A stretch of DNA of 64,000 nt, from NCBI GenBank assembly GCA_900766005.1, contig CAAFTU010000053.1, positions 1-64,000 of the forward strand, written 5' to 3'. The notes beneath the pieces were generated by a model, which saw only the letters and a program-made list of their open reading frames with translations, did not search any database and had not been told where the DNA came from. Positions 16,829-25,630 of the stretch are shown here, piece after piece. Numbering within the stretch: the first letter of the stretch is position 1; every line of letters starts with the position of its first letter. This DNA comes from an uncultured Bacteroides sp. (lineage in GTDB: Bacteria; Bacteroidota; Bacteroidia; Bacteroidales; Bacteroidaceae). The translations under genes were made by a program, and so were the position numbers.

Positions 16829-16947
16829 TGTTGATAACATTGAATGGAATTGAGGTTGATGGTGAATAGTTTATCCGTATAAATTAAAATGATTTGGTTT
16901 ATAGGCTATTAGCCTGTTGATAACTTTGTTGATAATTTTGTTGATAA
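16829..16947. repeat. four DnaA-box-like 9-mers, three in tandem
   Basis: TGTTGATAA (complement TTATCAACA, one mismatch to the DnaA box TTATCCACA) occurs at 16829-16837, 16915-16923, 16927-16935 and 16939-16947. The last three are spaced exactly 12 bases apart. The tandem block also contains TAACTTTG and TAATTTTG, which resemble -7 boxes. It lies between the split HU gene and the tRNA. Confidence 0.65.
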
Positions 16948-16986
16948 CAGAAAGAAAGGAGGGTGAATTTGAATATCTGCACAAAA

Positions 16987-17018
16987 AAAGAAGAATCACA
17001 TTCCTGTGATTCTTCTTT
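16987..17018 (-). terminator. terminator of the initiator tRNA
   Basis: AAAGAAGAATCACA and TGTGATTCTTCTTT form a perfect 14-bp stem with a 4-base loop. Read on the minus strand it is followed by a long T run, and it starts 7 bases after the tRNA 3' end. Confidence 0.85.
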
Positions 17019-17024
17019 AGTAAG

Positions 17025-17097
<73 letters not shown>

Positions 17098-17117
17098 ATG
17101 TTTTTGTTTTACGCTTG

Positions 17118-17148
17118 CAAAGGTACGGCTTTATTTTGATTCTGCAAA
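17118..17148 (-). promoter_or_regulatory. promoter of the initiator tRNA
   Basis: On the minus strand, TTTG (17145-17148), a 19-base gap and TACCTTTG (17118-17125): a full consensus match 20 bases upstream of the tRNA. Confidence 0.8.
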
Positions 17149-17272
17149 TTATTTGAGTATTATTTTTCATTTTATTTTCTCATTATTCTGTATCTACTTG
17201 ATAATGAATGTCCTGTTGTCGAAAATATTTTTTAGATAAAATATACATCCATGTGAATAATCTATTCATTTA

Positions 17273-17304
17273 CTTGTATGGTCTAAAGAAAAGAATTACT
17301 TTTG
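17273..17304 (+). promoter_or_regulatory. promoter of the tetR-fabG unit
   Basis: CTTG (17273-17276), a 20-base gap and TACTTTTG (17297-17304). It lies about 35 bases upstream of the regulator's ATG. Confidence 0.7.
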
Positions 17305-17338
17305 CTCAAAATAATCAGCAATGTGCAATTTATAACCT

Positions 17339-17929
17339 ATGACCGTATCCAAAACAAGAGCCAAATTAGTAGATGTTGCCCGTCAGCTTTTTGCAAAGAT
17401 GGGGGTGGAGAATACTACCATGAACGATATTGCTGTTGCTTCTAAGAAAGGTAGAAGAACATTGTATACCTATTTTAAAAGCAAGGATGAGATTTATTTG
17501 GCTGTAGTGGAATCGGAATTGGACATCTTGTCGGATATGATGAAGCGGGTGGCCGAGAAAAACATTTCACCGGATGCCAAGTTGCTGGAGTTGATTTACA
17601 CCCGGCTGGATGCGGTGAAAGAGGTGGTATATCGAAATGGAACACTGCGTGCCAACTTTTTCCGCGATATCTGGCGTGTAGAGAAGGTGCGTAAGAAATT
17701 TGATGCCAAGGAGGTGCAGCTTTTCAAGGCTGTGTTGCTCGAAGGGCAGGCCAAAGGGGTGTTTCATGTGGATGATGTGGATATGACGGCCGATTTGATA
17801 CACTACTGTGTGAAGGGAATTGAGGTACCTTATATCCGCGGACATATAGGAGCGCACTTGGATGATGATACGAGAAATAAATATGTGACGAACATCGTGT
17901 TCGGCGCTTTACATAGAACTGAAATTTAA
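17339..17929 (+). CDS. TetR/AcrR family transcriptional regulator
   Basis: A 196-residue regulator. The N-terminal helix-turn-helix is plain (DVARQLFAKMGVENTTMNDIA, then KKGRRTLYTYFKSKDEI, about residues 13-55); the rest is the helical ligand and dimer domain. It precedes fabG by 16 bases with no terminator, so it is transcribed with it and may regulate membrane lipid synthesis, by analogy with other TetR regulators of fatty acid genes. The ligand is unknown. Confidence 0.88.
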   Translation: MTVSKTRAKLVDVARQLFAKMGVENTTMNDIAVASKKGRRTLYTYFKSKDEIYLAVVESELDILSDMMKRVAEKNISPDAKLLELIYTRLDAVKEVVYRNGTLRANFFRDIWRVEKVRKKFDAKEVQLFKAVLLEGQAKGVFHVDDVDMTADLIHYCVKGIEVPYIRGHIGAHLDDDTRNKYVTNIVFGALHRTEI

Positions 17930-17945
17930 TTAAATAATATTTAGT

Positions 17946-18692
17946 ATGGGATTATTAACTGGAAAAACTGCCATTGTAACGGGCGCTGCTCGCGGTATTG
18001 GTAAGGCTATTGCGCTGAAGTTTGCTTCTGAAGGTGCAAACGTTGCATTTACTGACCTTGTTATTGATGAAAATGCTGAAAATACAGTGAAGGAACTGGA
18101 AGCATTGGGTGTGAAAGCCAAAGGGTATGCTTCGAATGCGGCAAACTTTGAAGACACTGCCAAAGTGGTAGAGGAAATCCACAAGGATTTCGGTCGGGTA
18201 GATATTTTGGTAAACAATGCCGGTATTACTCGTGATGGTCTGATGATGAGAATGAGCGAACAGCAATGGGATATGGTAATCAACGTTAACCTGAAGTCTG
18301 CGTTCAACTTTATCCATGCTTGTACGCCTATCATGATGCGTCAGAAAGCAGGTAGCATCATCAACATGGCATCTGTAGTGGGTGTTCACGGAAATGCGGG
18401 CCAGGCTAACTATGCTGCATCAAAGGCAGGTATGATTGCTTTGGCTAAATCTATTGCTCAGGAATTGGGTTCTCGTGGTATTCGTGCCAATGCGATTGCT
18501 CCGGGCTTTATCTTGACTGACATGACGGCTGCTCTTTCTGACGAGGTAAGAGCGGAATGGGCTAAGAAAATTCCTTTGCGTCGTGGAGGTACTCCTGAAG
18601 ATGTGGCAAACATCGCTACATTCCTTGCATCTGATATGTCTTCTTATGTATCAGGTCAGGTGATTCAGGTAGATGGTGGTATGAATATGTAA
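17946..18692 (+). CDS. fabG: 3-oxoacyl-ACP reductase FabG
   Basis: A 248-residue short-chain dehydrogenase that reduces 3-oxoacyl-ACP with NADPH in fatty acid elongation. The cofactor motif TGAARGIG is at 12-19, NNAG is near residue 90, and the Ser-Tyr-Lys catalytic set lies in SVVGVHGNAGQ and NYAASK. The length and the C-terminal QVDGGMNM ending are typical of FabG rather than other SDR enzymes. It follows the TetR gene; a pseudouridine synthase gene begins 9 bases after its stop. Confidence 0.93.
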   Translation: MGLLTGKTAIVTGAARGIGKAIALKFASEGANVAFTDLVIDENAENTVKELEALGVKAKGYASNAANFEDTAKVVEEIHKDFGRVDILVNNAGITRDGLMMRMSEQQWDMVINVNLKSAFNFIHACTPIMMRQKAGSIINMASVVGVHGNAGQANYAASKAGMIALAKSIAQELGSRGIRANAIAPGFILTDMTAALSDEVRAEWAKKIPLRRGGTPEDVANIATFLASDMSSYVSGQVIQVDGGMNM

Positions 18693-18701
18693 TGACACAG
18701 C

Positions 18702-19373
18702 ATGACTGTTGTATACGAAGATAATCATATTATTGTAGTAAATAAGACCGCTTCCGAGATTGTTCAGGCTGACAAAACGGGGGATACGCCGCTTTCGGAG
18801 ACTGTAAAGCAGTATTTGAAAGAGAAATATCAGAAACCCGGTAATGTCTTCATCGGTGTGACCCACCGGCTGGACCGCCCCGTAAGCGGTCTTGTTATTT
18901 TTGCCAAAACGAGCAAGGCGCTGACTCGGCTGAACGAGATGTTCCGTACGAATGCGGTGAAGAAAACGTATTGGGCTGTAGTGAAAAATGCGCCGAAAGA
19001 ACCGGAGGGGGAATTGGTGCATTTTCTGGTGCGTAATGAAAAGCAGAATAAAAGTTATGCGTACGAAAAGGAGGTTCCCAATAGCAAGAAAGCTGTGTTG
19101 GATTATCGGCTGATTGCTCGTTCCGACTACTACTATTTGCTCGAAGTGGATTTGAAAACAGGACGTCATCATCAGATTCGTTGCCAGCTGGCCAAGATGG
19201 GATGTCCCATTAAGGGCGATTTGAAGTATGGTGCTCAGCGCTCCAATCCCGACGGAAGTATATGTCTGCATGCACGCAGAGTGCGCTTTGTGCATCCTGT
19301 TTCAAAGGAATTGATTGAACTTGAAGCGCCGCTTCCACCCGGTAATCTTTGGAAAGGATTTGAAGTGGAGTAG
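18702..19373 (+). CDS. RluA-family pseudouridine synthase
   Basis: A 223-residue RNA pseudouridine synthase. The catalytic motif THRLDRPVSGLVIF carries the active Asp, and GRHHQIRCQL is the family's second signature. It has no N-terminal S4 domain, so it belongs to the short RluA/RluC-like group whose target (rRNA or tRNA) cannot be told from sequence; a longer relative with an S4 domain is encoded at 50091. It follows fabG by 9 bases and ends at a terminator. Confidence 0.9.
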   Translation: MTVVYEDNHIIVVNKTASEIVQADKTGDTPLSETVKQYLKEKYQKPGNVFIGVTHRLDRPVSGLVIFAKTSKALTRLNEMFRTNAVKKTYWAVVKNAPKEPEGELVHFLVRNEKQNKSYAYEKEVPNSKKAVLDYRLIARSDYYYLLEVDLKTGRHHQIRCQLAKMGCPIKGDLKYGAQRSNPDGSICLHARRVRFVHPVSKELIELEAPLPPGNLWKGFEVE

Positions 19374-19410
19374 GGCTGCGGTCTTGCTTTGCTTTGATAG
19401 ATAAATAAAA

Positions 19411-19453
19411 AAACCATCCCCGGAATAGACGATTAATGTGGGATGGTTTTTTT
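19411..19453. terminator. bidirectional terminator
   Basis: AAACCATCCC and GGGATGGTTT pair around a 19-base loop with A and T runs on the two sides. It serves the pseudouridine synthase gene and the small gene on the other strand. Confidence 0.8.
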
Positions 19454-19510
19454 ATATAGTGTGCTTACTGTTTTTCGGCAGACTATGTTGCTGCTTGTCA
19501 GTGTGTAAGG

Positions 19511-19774
19511 TTATTCCTTGACAGGCTCAGCCGGATTTTCGGTTGGTGCAGACTGGTTTGCTGCATCACTGCTCAAAGCGGCGGGTGCAACCGGTGCTGT
19601 TTTCGCAGGACCGTCTCTGGAAGTTACAGTGTCATCAGCTGCTGTAACTCGGATGTACGTTGCATTGAGCACTGACTGGGCTGTCGCAGCTTTTGCAGTA
19701 CTCTGAGCCTTTCCAAGGAATGAACCACCACAAACAAACATAAACATTGCTACTACTAATACCAATTTCTTCAT
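19511..19774 (-). CDS. small secreted Ala/Thr/Pro-rich protein
   Basis: An 87-residue protein that I do not recognise. It starts with a clear signal peptide (MKKLVLVVAMFMFVCGGSF, with likely cleavage after KAQ). The mature part is low in complexity, rich in Ala, Thr, Pro and Ser and ends in an acidic stretch, with no Cys and no domain I can name. Its size and composition suggest a small envelope protein. No clear -7 box was found upstream. Confidence 0.65.
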   Translation of the reverse strand: MKKLVLVVAMFMFVCGGSFLGKAQSTAKAATAQSVLNATYIRVTAADDTVTSRDGPAKTAPVAPAALSSDAANQSAPTENPAEPVKE

Positions 19775-20085
19775 ATTCGTTTGCTTTGATGATAATAAAT
19801 CTCAGTTTTCAATTCTCTCTCTTTATATATAGTAATGTTAAGGATTTGGTTACTTTTTATTGCTTTATATCTTGATATGATTCAAATGTTGTGCCAAATC
19901 CATGACAAGATGTGTAAGTGTTTGGTCAATAGGAAAATAAAAAGGAATATCTTGTGTATATGTTGTAAAGCAGCTGGTGTAAAGTGTAGAGAATTGTGGA
20001 GATAAGTGTAGAAAAAATCCACATTTTTCTCCACAATCCTGTTGCTGTGGCGGTATCAGAGTTTCCGGTTGGCCGTTGTTGTGTG
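19775..20085. other. intergenic region with a large imperfect hairpin
   Basis: No gene was seen. ATTGTGGAGA (19993-20002) and TCTCCACAAT (20038-20047) are perfect 10-base arms, and the loop holds a second partial pairing (GTGTAGAAAAA against TTTTTCTCCAC). On the minus strand this lies about 40 bases after the stop of the next gene and may end it. Confidence 0.5.
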
Positions 20086-21369
20086 TCAGTTGCCGTTGGC
20101 TGCTATGGATGAATTCGCCATTCCGGGTGTTCCTCCTGTGGGTGATTCCGAAGACTGCCAGTTCTTTTTGACCGCTGAGGAGAGTTCGGGTGACTTTTTC
20201 TCAAGCGAAATGCCTTGATTTCTTTTGTAGCCGGTGTGGTGCATGGATCCGAAGTAACTGCATTTGTCAATCAAGCGGGGTTTGCTTTCGTTGGTCATGA
20301 TGGCCAAGTGGCTGTCTTCATTGGTGAGCTGGGGCATGTTGCTGATTTCAATGATGTTTTCATAAGGAGCATGGTGTTTTTTTACCAGTGCTTCGCAGGA
20401 TCTCGTGAGGCACACATAACCAGTCGGCGGTATGCTGATTTGCAGATTTCCGTCGGAGGGTTGCAGTACGATGTTCGATTTGGTCTCGGTGCTGTTTTCC
20501 CCGCAGTCTACGTAGCGTAGTAGCCGGAGCGATGAAAACGTGATGGTGGCGGGAGATGGATTATACAGTTCGATGTATTCCGCTCCGTCACTATCGTTGT
20601 CGTACATCACTTCGTTGAGCAAAATCATCCCTTTTACTTCTGCAGGCAGGTCTGGTTTTCCGCTTTCCTCTGTAGGTTCCGGTGGAATTGCCGTAATGTT
20701 CCCGTTCGACGTGCAGATGTGGTGGAAGGAAATGCCTTGGCTGCGTGTGGGCGTATATACACAGTAGATGCCGCAACACACGGTGGTAGTGATGCTGCAG
20801 TCTTTGACTTGTTTTTCTTTTATATATTCGCTTTCCGATTCGAGTCTTGTCCAAAAAGTCCAGTATCCGTTCGCGTCACATTCCACTTTTACATACAGCC
20901 TTGGGGCATTGATTCCTTTCATCAGTTCCCGTCCGGATGCCAGTAGGACCGATTTTGAATCGTTTTGCCGATAGAGAGCTACATTGTCTTTGGGGCCGCC
21001 AATCTGTATGTAGTATCCGTTGAGGTGTCCGGAAAGGACGGGGGAGGAAGCTGCCAGATAGAATCGGGCGAAATTGTTGGCCGATGGGTTGAAGCTGAGG
21101 CGTACTCCGAATTCCCAGCGGGTGTCTGTGAGGGTAGCAGAAGGGAAGGTGGCATAAGCGGTACCTGCTCGTGCTTGAGTGTCGTTGAGGCGGATGCCTT
21201 CTTTACTGTTGATAGAAAACCGGTCGATGTTTCCTTCCCATGGCAGGGAGGCAGTAGCAGTATCGTCTCCGTTGATTACTGCAGGTTCTTCTTCATCGGC
21301 TGGAAGAGAGCAGCTGTAGAGTAAAATCATCCAGATGCTCACCAATGTGAGGGTAGCATGTGCTTTCAT
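20086..21369 (-). CDS. lamin-tail-domain lipoprotein
   Basis: A 427-residue lipoprotein. The signal ends at a lipobox (LLYSCS, Cys20). Residues about 45-215 form an unnamed beta-rich region resembling a laminin G or concanavalin-like fold (RWEFGVRLSFNP, FARFYLAAS); this is inference. Residues about 245-400 match a lamin tail domain: MILLNEVMYD, GAEYIELYNPS and GYVCLTRS are its typical strands. Such proteins in Bacteroidetes are cell-surface or periplasmic and often occur near nucleases or phosphatases, but none is present here. asd lies just upstream, separated by a terminator. Function unknown. Confidence 0.75.
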   Translation of the reverse strand: MKAHATLTLVSIWMILLYSCSLPADEEEPAVINGDDTATASLPWEGNIDRFSINSKEGIRLNDTQARAGTAYATFPSATLTDTRWEFGVRLSFNPSANNFARFYLAASSPVLSGHLNGYYIQIGGPKDNVALYRQNDSKSVLLASGRELMKGINAPRLYVKVECDANGYWTFWTRLESESEYIKEKQVKDCSITTTVCCGIYCVYTPTRSQGISFHHICTSNGNITAIPPEPTEESGKPDLPAEVKGMILLNEVMYDNDSDGAEYIELYNPSPATITFSSLRLLRYVDCGENSTETKSNIVLQPSDGNLQISIPPTGYVCLTRSCEALVKKHHAPYENIIEISNMPQLTNEDSHLAIMTNESKPRLIDKCSYFGSMHHTGYKRNQGISLEKKSPELSSAVKKNWQSSESPTGGTPGMANSSIAANGN

Positions 21370-21393
21370 TGGTTGCTGTTTTTTTTAAAGGAT

Positions 21394-21432
21394 AAAAAAT
21401 CCCATCCGGAACTTTTCTCTTCCGAATGGGAT
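21394..21432 (-). terminator. terminator after asd
   Basis: On the minus strand ATCCCATTCGGAA pairs with TTCCGGATGGGAT, followed by T6. It lies between asd and the lamin-tail gene. Confidence 0.8.
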
Positions 21433-21489
21433 CAGTTATTTTATAAGGTTTACATAATTGTTCCTTTCGTTAAGGAAATCCGGAACACT

Positions 21490-22500
21490 TTACTTGATGT
21501 TCTTTACCTTAATAAGGTATTCGGCAATCTGAACAGCGTTCAGGGCAGCACCCTTCTTGATTTGGTCGCCGACAATCCAGAAAGTCAGCCCGTTTTCGTT
21601 GGTCAGGTCTTTGCGGATACGTCCCACATAGACAGGGTCTTTACCGGCAAGGAACAACGGCATCGGGTATTCTTTTTCTGCCGGGTTGTCCTGCAGTACC
21701 AGTCCCTCACCGTTAGCAAAAGCCTCACGTGCTTCCTCGATGGAGATAGGACGCTCTGTTTCCAGCCAGATGCTTTCTGAGTGAGCACGCAAAGCCGGTA
21801 CGCGAACACAGGTAGCACTTACCTTGATGTCGGAATGCATGATTTTGCGTGTTTCGTTATACATCTTCATTTCTTCTTTGGTGTATCCGTTTTCAGTGAA
21901 TACGTCAATTTGGGGAATCAGGTTGAAAGCCAATTGGTAGGCAAACTTTTCTACCGTTACAGGTTCGTTGGCCAATACCTGGCGGTATTGTTCATACAGC
22001 TCGTCCATGGCAGCTGCACCGGCACCACTTGCAGCCTGATAAGTAGAAACGTGTACTGTTTTTATATGAGAAAGCTTTTCGATGGCTTTCAGTGCAACAA
22101 CCATCTGGATGGTTGTGCAGTTGGGGTTGGCAATCACGTTGCGAGGACGTTCCAGCGCATCTTCCGGATTGACTTCAGGCACTACCAAAGGCACGTCGTT
22201 GTCCATGCGGAATGCACTTGAGTTGTCAATCATCACTGCACCGTATTTGGTGATGGTTTTTTCAAACTCTTTGGATGTTCCGGCACCGGCAGAAGTGAAA
22301 GCGATGTCTACCCCTTTAAAGTCATCATTGTGTTGTAAGAGTTTTACCTCGATTTGTTTACCGCGGAAAGTATAGGTTGTTCCTGCACTACGTTTAGAGC
22401 CAAACAACACCAATTCGTCCAACGGGAAGTTTCTTTCATCGAGCACGCGTAGGAATTCTTGTCCTACGGCTCCGCTTACGCCAACAATAGCTACTTTCAT
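21490..22500 (-). CDS. asd: aspartate-semialdehyde dehydrogenase
   Basis: A 336-residue NADPH enzyme that makes aspartate semialdehyde from aspartyl phosphate, the branch point to lysine, diaminopimelate, threonine and methionine. The N-terminal nucleotide motif GVSGAVG is at 7-13 and the catalytic Cys128 is in NPNCTTIQ. A later catalytic segment around RVPALRAHSES is present. Full length. Divergent from the antiporter gene, with a TACATTTG box upstream. Confidence 0.95.
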   Translation of the reverse strand: MKVAIVGVSGAVGQEFLRVLDERNFPLDELVLFGSKRSAGTTYTFRGKQIEVKLLQHNDDFKGVDIAFTSAGAGTSKEFEKTITKYGAVMIDNSSAFRMDNDVPLVVPEVNPEDALERPRNVIANPNCTTIQMVVALKAIEKLSHIKTVHVSTYQAASGAGAAAMDELYEQYRQVLANEPVTVEKFAYQLAFNLIPQIDVFTENGYTKEEMKMYNETRKIMHSDIKVSATCVRVPALRAHSESIWLETERPISIEEAREAFANGEGLVLQDNPAEKEYPMPLFLAGKDPVYVGRIRKDLTNENGLTFWIVGDQIKKGAALNAVQIAEYLIKVKNIK

Positions 22501-22571
22501 TTTCTTTTTTTTGTTAAATTGGTAAATAATGTTTTTTTGTCTTATTCTGTCGAATAGGTTGAATTTGTTTG

Positions 22572-22579
22572 CAAATGTA
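22572..22579 (-). promoter_or_regulatory. -7 box of asd
   Basis: Read on the minus strand, TACATTTG, about 72 bases before the asd ATG. No clear -33 box. Confidence 0.55.
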
Positions 22580-22702
22580 TAACATTTTGTTCTATAATCA
22601 CTGCCGGATGAGAGAAAAAAGTAATTTCGGGAGTTTTTTTGCCTTTAAAGAATGGAAATGAGGTGGAAAAGGGGGAAAAACCGCTTCCCAAATTGAATGA
22701 TA

Positions 22703-22735
22703 TATTGGTGGAGTGCAAACTTTTTTGTTCCTTTG
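22703..22735 (+). promoter_or_regulatory. candidate promoter of the antiporter-tcdA-lolD unit
   Basis: ATTG (22703-22706), a 21-base gap and TTCCTTTG (22728-22735), one mismatch to the -7 consensus. The leader is about 20 bases. Confidence 0.45.
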
Positions 22736-22761
22736 CAGGGAATTGAAAAAAGCCAACGCCT

Positions 22762-24897
22762 ATGAATCTGTTCGATTTTCATTTAGCTTTACCTATTACC
22801 GACCCTACTTGGGTGTTCTTTTTAGTGTTAATCATTATTCTTTTTGCTCCGATGATTTTGGGGCGTCTGCATATCCCGCATATTATCGGTATGATTCTGG
22901 CAGGTGTCTTGATTGGCGAGCATGGATTTCATGTGCTCGACCGCGACAGCAGTTTCGAATTGTTCGGGAAGGTCGGTTTGTACTATATCATGTTTCTGGC
23001 CGGGCTGGAAATGGATATGGAGGATTTTAAGAAAAATCGGACGAAGAGTTTTGTGTTCGGATGGATAACCTTCCTCATTCCGATGGTACTTGGTATCTGG
23101 AGTAGCATGAGTCTGCTGGGGTATGGCTTTCTCACTGCAGTCTTGCTGGCGAGTATGTATGCTTCTCATACATTGATTGCTTATCCCATTATCAGCCGGT
23201 ATGGATTGTCCCGTTTGCGCAGTGTCAATATTACGATTGGCGGTACGGCAGTTACCGTGACACTGGCCTTGATTATCCTGGCGGTGATAGGCGGTATGTT
23301 TAAAGGTACGGCAGATGGATGGTTCTGGGTATTTCTGGTGGGCAAGGTTACTTTCCTTGGTTTCTTGATTGTATTTTTCTTTCCCCGCCTGGGACGTTGG
23401 TTTTTCCGCACATACGACGATAATGTCATGCAGTTTGTCTTCGTCCTGGCCATGGTTTTCCTTGGAGGCGGCTTGATGGAGTTTGTGGGTATGGAAGGCA
23501 TATTGGGAGCGTTTCTGGCCGGTCTGGTGTTGAATCGTTTGATACCGCATGTCTCTCCGCTGATGAACCGGTTGGAGTTTGTGGGCAATGCGTTGTTTAT
23601 CCCTTACTTTCTGATTGGAGTCGGTATGATTATCGATGTGCGGAGTCTGTTTACCGGAGGTGAAGCGTTGAAAGTGGCGATTGTCATGACGGTGATTGCT
23701 ACATTCAGTAAATGGCTGGCGGCCTGGATGACACAGAAAATCTATAAGATGCACCCCAACGAACGTTCCATGATTTTTGGGCTGAGCAACGCACAGGCTG
23801 CTGCTACTTTGGCCGCGGTTCTGATTGGTCATGAGATTATCATGGAAAACGGAGAACGTCTGCTCAACGATGATGTGCTGAATGGTACAGTGGTAATGAT
23901 TCTGTTCACTTGTGTCATCAGTTCGCTGGTGACTGAAAAAGCAGCCCGCCGTTTTGCAATGGACGAAAGTGTCAACACGGAAGAGGAAGGCGGAAAGAAG
24001 AAAAACGAGCAAATTCTGATTCCGATAGCCAACCCTGATACCATCGAAAATCTGATCAATCTGGCATTGGTCATTAAAGATGATAAGCAGAAGAACCCGT
24101 TGATAGCCTTGAATGTCATCAACGACAACAACAGTTCGGAGAAGAAAGAGCTGCAGGGAAAACGGAATTTGGAGAAAGCAGCCATGATTGCGGCAGCTGC
24201 CGATGTGCCGGTTAATATGGTGAGCCGTTATGATTTGAACATTGCATCGGGTATTATCCACACAATTAAGGAATATGATGCGTCGGATGTGGTCATCGGT
24301 TTGCACCGCAAGGCGAACATCGTAGACTCCTTCTTCGGGCATCTGGCCGAAAGCTTGCTGAAGGGTACTCATCGTGAGGTGATGATTGCCAAATGTCTGA
24401 TGCCTGTCAATACATTGCGGAGGATTATCATAGCTGTGCCTCCCAAAGCGGAATATGAAACAGGTTTTGCCAAATGGGTGGGACATTTCTGCCGCATGGG
24501 AAGTATCTTGGGATGCCGGGTGCATTTCTTTGCCAACGAGCGCACCTTGATGCGTTTGCAGCAGCTGGTGAAAAAGAAATATGCTGCCACACCGACGGAG
24601 TTCTCTGTCTTGGAGGAATGGGATGATCTGCTGCTGCTCACTGGAGAGGTGAGCTACGATCATCTGCTGGTCATCGTTTCCGCCCGTCGCGGTTCGATTT
24701 CTTATGATCCCTCTTTCGAGCGTTTGCCGAATCAGTTGGGTAAATATTTTGCTAATAATAGTTTGATTATTCTATATCCTGACCAGTTCGGCGATCCGCA
24801 GGAGATTGTTTCTTTCTCCGATCCTCGTGGTCACAACGAATCGCAGGTGTATGAGAAAGTCGGTACTTGGTTCTATAAATGGTTAAAGAAGAATTGA
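22762..24897 (+). CDS. CPA2 cation/proton antiporter with C-terminal UspA-like domain
   Basis: A 711-residue inner-membrane protein. Residues 1 to about 400 form a Na+/H+ exchanger domain of the monovalent cation:proton antiporter-2 family, with about twelve membrane segments (for example PMILGRLHIPHIIGMILAGV and GAFLAGLVLNRLIP). From about 420 the protein is soluble and resembles one or two universal stress (UspA) domains (EQILIPIANPDTIENLI, DVVIGLHRK), probably a nucleotide-sensing regulator. The ion carried is not evident. Its TGA overlaps the ATG of tcdA by one base, so the genes form an operon. Confidence 0.88.
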   Translation: MNLFDFHLALPITDPTWVFFLVLIIILFAPMILGRLHIPHIIGMILAGVLIGEHGFHVLDRDSSFELFGKVGLYYIMFLAGLEMDMEDFKKNRTKSFVFGWITFLIPMVLGIWSSMSLLGYGFLTAVLLASMYASHTLIAYPIISRYGLSRLRSVNITIGGTAVTVTLALIILAVIGGMFKGTADGWFWVFLVGKVTFLGFLIVFFFPRLGRWFFRTYDDNVMQFVFVLAMVFLGGGLMEFVGMEGILGAFLAGLVLNRLIPHVSPLMNRLEFVGNALFIPYFLIGVGMIIDVRSLFTGGEALKVAIVMTVIATFSKWLAAWMTQKIYKMHPNERSMIFGLSNAQAAATLAAVLIGHEIIMENGERLLNDDVLNGTVVMILFTCVISSLVTEKAARRFAMDESVNTEEEGGKKKNEQILIPIANPDTIENLINLALVIKDDKQKNPLIALNVINDNNSSEKKELQGKRNLEKAAMIAAAADVPVNMVSRYDLNIASGIIHTIKEYDASDVVIGLHRKANIVDSFFGHLAESLLKGTHREVMIAKCLMPVNTLRRIIIAVPPKAEYETGFAKWVGHFCRMGSILGCRVHFFANERTLMRLQQLVKKKYAATPTEFSVLEEWDDLLLLTGEVSYDHLLVIVSARRGSISYDPSFERLPNQLGKYFANNSLIILYPDQFGDPQEIVSFSDPRGHNESQVYEKVGTWFYKWLKKN

Positions 24898-25613
24898 TGG
24901 AAGAAAAAGATTGGCAGCAGCGCACGGCGCTTTTGTTGGGAGAAGAAAAGATGAACCGCATTCGGAGGGCTCATGTTTTGGTAGTAGGCCTGGGCGGAGT
25001 CGGGGCTTATGCCGCCGAAATGATTTGCCGTGCAGGTGTGGGAAAGATGACGATTGTGGATGCGGATACGGTACAGTGCACCAATATCAACCGCCAGTTG
25101 CCGGCGCTTCACTCTACTTTGGGGAGAAGCAAGGCCGAGGTACTGGCCGAACGCTTCAAGGACATCAATCCGGAAGTGGAACTGACGGTATTGCCGGTTT
25201 ATCTGAAAGATGAGCAGATTCCGGCATTGCTGGATGCGGCATCTTATGATTTTATCGTTGATGCCATTGACACCATCAGTCCCAAATGCTTTTTGATTGC
25301 TGAGGCTATGAAGCGCCATCTGAAAATTGTTTCCAGCATGGGAGCTGGTGCGAAGAGCGACATTACCCAAGTGCGTTTTGCTGATCTTTGGGATACTTAT
25401 CATTGTGGCTTGAGCAAGGCTGTGCGCAAGCGTTTGCAGAAGATGGGGATGAAGCGGAAGCTTCCTGTTGTGTTCAGTACAGAGCAGGCGGATCCGAATG
25501 CCGTGTTGCTTACAGATGAGGAGCAGAATAAAAAATCAACTTGCGGAACGGTGAGTTACCTGCCGGCTGTGTTTGGCTGTTACTTGGCAGAGTATGTCAT
25601 CAAGCGGTTGTGA
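24897..25613 (+). CDS. tcdA: tRNA threonylcarbamoyladenosine dehydratase (ThiF/MoeB-like)
   Basis: A 238-residue E1-like enzyme that cyclises t6A37 in tRNA, using ATP. The nucleotide motif GLGGVG is at 31-36, the INRQ motif contacts ATP, and the family segment SSMGAGAKSD (with DLWDTYHCGLSKAVRKRLQ after it) separates TcdA from ThiF and MoeB. The start chosen is the ATG that overlaps the antiporter stop (TGATG); an in-frame upstream start at 24879 would extend into that gene. Its own stop again overlaps a possible start of the next gene. Confidence 0.88.
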   Translation: MEEKDWQQRTALLLGEEKMNRIRRAHVLVVGLGGVGAYAAEMICRAGVGKMTIVDADTVQCTNINRQLPALHSTLGRSKAEVLAERFKDINPEVELTVLPVYLKDEQIPALLDAASYDFIVDAIDTISPKCFLIAEAMKRHLKIVSSMGAGAKSDITQVRFADLWDTYHCGLSKAVRKRLQKMGMKRKLPVVFSTEQADPNAVLLTDEEQNKKSTCGTVSYLPAVFGCYLAEYVIKRL

Positions 25614-25630
25614 TGGAAGGAGGAGAAAGG

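Noticed and set aside
16829..16947. Calling the TGTTGATAA array the replication origin
   Set aside because: No dnaA, dnaN or other origin-linked gene is in the window, the boxes are one base from consensus, and skew cannot be computed here. It is reported only as DnaA-box-like.
22828..24663. 611-codon open frame on the minus strand inside the antiporter gene
   Set aside because: It is the antisense of a well-supported membrane protein. Its product is full of His, Gln, Thr and Asn, as expected for the complement of a membrane-protein reading frame, and shows no domain.
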